DNA of 6,349 nt from Nitriliruptoraceae bacterium (lineage in GTDB: Bacteria; Actinomycetota; Nitriliruptoria; Nitriliruptorales; Nitriliruptoraceae), in assembly GCA_007120485.1 (NCBI GenBank), contig SKNP01000513.1, positions 1 through 6,349 on the forward strand, read 5' to 3'. Position numbers and translations under genes: made by a program. The notes under the pieces were generated by a model. That model worked only from the letters and a program-made list of their open reading frames with translations. It was not told the origin of the DNA and made no database searches. Below, in pieces: positions 4,590 through 6,349 of the stretch; the first letter of the stretch is position 1; every line of letters begins with the position of its first letter.

Positions 4590-5651
4590 GTGGCCCACCG
4601 ACTCGCACTCGTCGGCGGCGATGGCATCGGTCCGGAGGTCGTCGCCGAGGGAACGAAGGTCCTGGATCGGCTCGAGGAGCTCGACGGCTTCACGACCGAA
4701 CGCGTCGAGTACGACCTCGGTGGCCGCCGCTACCTCGAGACCGGCGAGGTGCTCGACGACGCGACCCTCGAGGAACTCGCGAGCTTCGACGCGATCTACC
4801 TCGGTGCGGTCGGGACCCCGGACGTGCCACCCGGCGTCCTCGAGCGCGGTCTGCTGCTGAGGATCCGGTTCACCTTCGACCAGTACATCAACCTCCGCCC
4901 CGTGAAGCTCTACCCGGGGGTGACCTCGCCGGTGGCTGGCCTGACGCCGGAGCGCTGTGACCTGCTGTGCGTCCGCGAGAACACCGAGAGCGTCTACGCC
5001 GGCGCGGGCGGGGTGCTCTACCGCGGCACGCCGAGCGAGGTGGCGACCCAGGAGAGCGTCAACACCCGTCATGGCGTGGAACGGGCCTTGCGCTACGCGT
5101 TCGAGGCCGCGACGACCCGTCGCAACCACCTCACCCTGGTCCACAAGACCAACGTGCTGACCTACGCCGGGGACCTGTGGATGCGGACCTTCGAGGAGCT
5201 CGGCGAGGCGGAGTTCCCGAAGGTGGAACGCGACTACGTGCACGTCGACGCCGCCTGCCTGTACTTCGTCACCCAGCCGGAACGCTTCGACGTGGTGGTC
5301 ACCGAGAACCTCTTCGGCGACATCATCACCGACCTCGGTGCCGCGGTGCAGGGCGGCCTCGGGCTGGCCGCCTCGGGCAACCTCGACCCCACGCGGCGCA
5401 AGCCGTCGATGTTCGAGCCGGTCCACGGGTCCGCGCCGGACATCGCCGGCACCGGTCGTGCCGACCCGGTCGCTGCCGTGATGAGCTTGGGGCAGCTCCT
5501 GGCCTTCGTCGGCGAGCACCGTTCCGCCGCACGTGTCGACCGGGCGGTCGGCGCGCTGCTCAGCGAGCGCGTCGGCTCGGTCCCGGACGGCGTGGGATAC
5601 TCCACGGGGGACGTCGGGGACCGGTTGGCGGAACTGGTCGCTGAGGTCTGA
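4590..5651 (+). CDS. leuB: 3-isopropylmalate dehydrogenase
   Basis: 353 residues. It oxidises and decarboxylates (2R,3S)-3-isopropylmalate with NAD+ to 2-oxoisocaproate, the third step of leucine synthesis, in the cytoplasm. The N-terminal GGDGIGPEV (9-17) is the family start motif. Substrate-binding arginines are visible at R91 and R103 (LLLRIRF, NLRPVKLYPG) and R129 (VREN). Catalytic Y136 and K186 (VHKTNVLTYAG) are present, as are metal-ligand aspartates D220 (VHVDAA), D244 and D248 (LFGDIITDLGAA). The nucleotide-binding motif is MFEPVHGSAPDIAG (274-287). ASGNLDPTR and YDLGGRRYLETGEVL match the actinobacterial LeuB type (M. tuberculosis LeuB is about 336 aa). One variation is VRENTES where mycobacterial LeuB has VREGTEG; RENTE also occurs in related malate or tartrate dehydrogenases. 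The overall match and the following ilvE favour LeuB. The start is GTG with AGGAG 5 nt upstream. ilvE follows after 49 bp. Confidence 0.95.
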   Translation: MAHRLALVGGDGIGPEVVAEGTKVLDRLEELDGFTTERVEYDLGGRRYLETGEVLDDATLEELASFDAIYLGAVGTPDVPPGVLERGLLLRIRFTFDQYINLRPVKLYPGVTSPVAGLTPERCDLLCVRENTESVYAGAGGVLYRGTPSEVATQESVNTRHGVERALRYAFEAATTRRNHLTLVHKTNVLTYAGDLWMRTFEELGEAEFPKVERDYVHVDAACLYFVTQPERFDVVVTENLFGDIITDLGAAVQGGLGLAASGNLDPTRRKPSMFEPVHGSAPDIAGTGRADPVAAVMSLGQLLAFVGEHRSAARVDRAVGALLSERVGSVPDGVGYSTGDVGDRLAELVAEV

Positions 5652-5700
5652 TCGGCCGCGCACGGCCGGTGCCCGTCGAACGCGATCGAGGGAGAGCACG

Positions 5701-6349
5701 ATGCCGTTCCCGAAGGCCGACAAGATCTGGATGGACGGGGCGCTCGTCGACTGGGACGACGCCACGGTGCACGTGCTGACGCCGACGCTGCACTACGGCT
5801 ACGGCGTCTTCGAGGGCATCCGCGCCTACCCGACGGACCTCGGTCCGGCGGTGTTCCAGCTGCGACCGCACCTCGAACGGCTGAAGCGCTCGGCGCGGCT
5901 CTACCCGCCGCTCGATGAGGCGCCGTGGTCGGTCGAGGACCTGACGGCCGCGATCGAGGAACTGATCCGGGTCAACGGGCATGCGGAGGGCTGCTACATC
6001 CGGCCCACGATCATCCTCGGCTACGGCGAGATCGGCTTGAACCCCCTGCCGTCGACGCCGCAGACCGCGATCGCGACCTGGCAGTGGGGCGCGTACCTCG
6101 GTGAGGACGCGCTGATCAACGGCGTCCGGGTGATGATGAGCTCGTTCCGCCGCATCGGCAAGAACACCATCCCACCGGCGGGCAAGGCCAACGGGCAGTA
6201 CCTCAACTCCTCGCTGGCCAAGGTCGAGGCGCAGCGTGCCGGCTACGACGAAGCGATCATGCTCTCCGAGGACGGGTTCGTCGCCGAAGGCACGGGCGAG
6301 AACATCTTCGTGGTCCGCGACGGGACCATCTTCACCCCGCCGCTCTCGG
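5701..6349 (+). CDS. ilvE: Branched-chain amino acid aminotransferase, 3' end missing
   Basis: The first 216 residues of an enzyme usually about 300 aa long; it runs off the window. It is a fold-type IV PLP enzyme that transfers amino groups between glutamate and the 2-oxo acids of Leu, Ile and Val. The N-terminal KIWMDGALVDWDDATVHVLT is followed by LHYGYGVFEGIRAY (30-43), the class motif. R60 (HLERL) is the expected phosphate-binding Arg. K162 in NTIPPAGKANGQY (155-167) is the PLP Schiff-base lysine. EAIMLSEDGFVAEGTGENIF (184-202) holds the conserved Glu and cofactor loop. This matches E. coli-type IlvE (NTIPTAAKAGGNYL) rather than D-amino acid transaminase or 4-amino-4-deoxychorismate lyase. 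The ATG at 5701 has GAGGGAG at 5688-5694. It lies 49 bp after leuB on the same strand, so the two are probably co-transcribed. A 6-bp hairpin (5653-5658 with 5663-5668) in the gap is weak. Confidence 0.95.
   Translation, partial: MPFPKADKIWMDGALVDWDDATVHVLTPTLHYGYGVFEGIRAYPTDLGPAVFQLRPHLERLKRSARLYPPLDEAPWSVEDLTAAIEELIRVNGHAEGCYIRPTIILGYGEIGLNPLPSTPQTAIATWQWGAYLGEDALINGVRVMMSSFRRIGKNTIPPAGKANGQYLNSSLAKVEAQRAGYDEAIMLSEDGFVAEGTGENIFVVRDGTIFTPPLS

Noticed and set aside
4503..5765. 420-codon open frame on the minus strand opposite leuB
   Set aside because: It is antisense to a clear LeuB, its composition is Arg/Ala/Gly-rich with no domain, and such frames are expected opposite GC-rich genes.

Overview
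High-GC window with strong Shine-Dalgarno sequences at about 5 nt spacing, frequent GTG starts and a LeuB of the actinobacterial type. This points to an Actinomycetota chromosome. The exact lineage cannot be fixed from this sequence; a deep-branching group such as Nitriliruptoria is only a guess. Seven protein genes are supported. I see no phage, IS, CRISPR, tRNA or rRNA signal, so this reads as ordinary chromosome rather than a mobile island.

Layout. Positions 1-1504 (minus strand): an M20-family amidohydrolase of the ACY1L2/PM20D2-like group, whose stop codon overlaps the start of a gene cut by the window edge. The 77 visible residues of that second gene resemble the N-terminus of MurL, the epimerase of UDP-MurNAc-L-Ala-L-Glu. 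Positions 1598-2191 (plus strand, divergent): a small HAD hydrolase that closely resembles the plant chloroplast FMN hydrolase FHy1, including its non-canonical motif I. Positions 2314-2703 (minus): an unnamed Cys-rich protein, probably zinc-binding. Positions 2821-3390 (plus): a TM2-domain membrane protein with four CxxC pairs spaced exactly 14 residues apart. It converges on an RDD-family membrane protein (3488-4111, minus), and a perfect 21-bp hairpin separates the two stops. After a non-coding gap of about 480 bp with a 12-bp perfect palindrome comes a branched-chain amino acid pair: leuB (4590-5651) and ilvE (5701 to the window end).

How the genes relate. leuB and ilvE are consecutive on one strand, 49 bp apart. 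They supply the dehydrogenation step of leucine synthesis and the final transamination for Leu, Ile and Val. The amidohydrolase and MurL-like gene appear translationally coupled, and both act on amino-acyl or peptidyl substrates, but a shared pathway is only inferred. The TM2, RDD and Cys-rich genes have no assignable process. The points most worth checking are the FHy1-like HAD, the metronomic CxxC array, the MurL candidate, and two 12-nt near-palindromes in the divergent promoter region.
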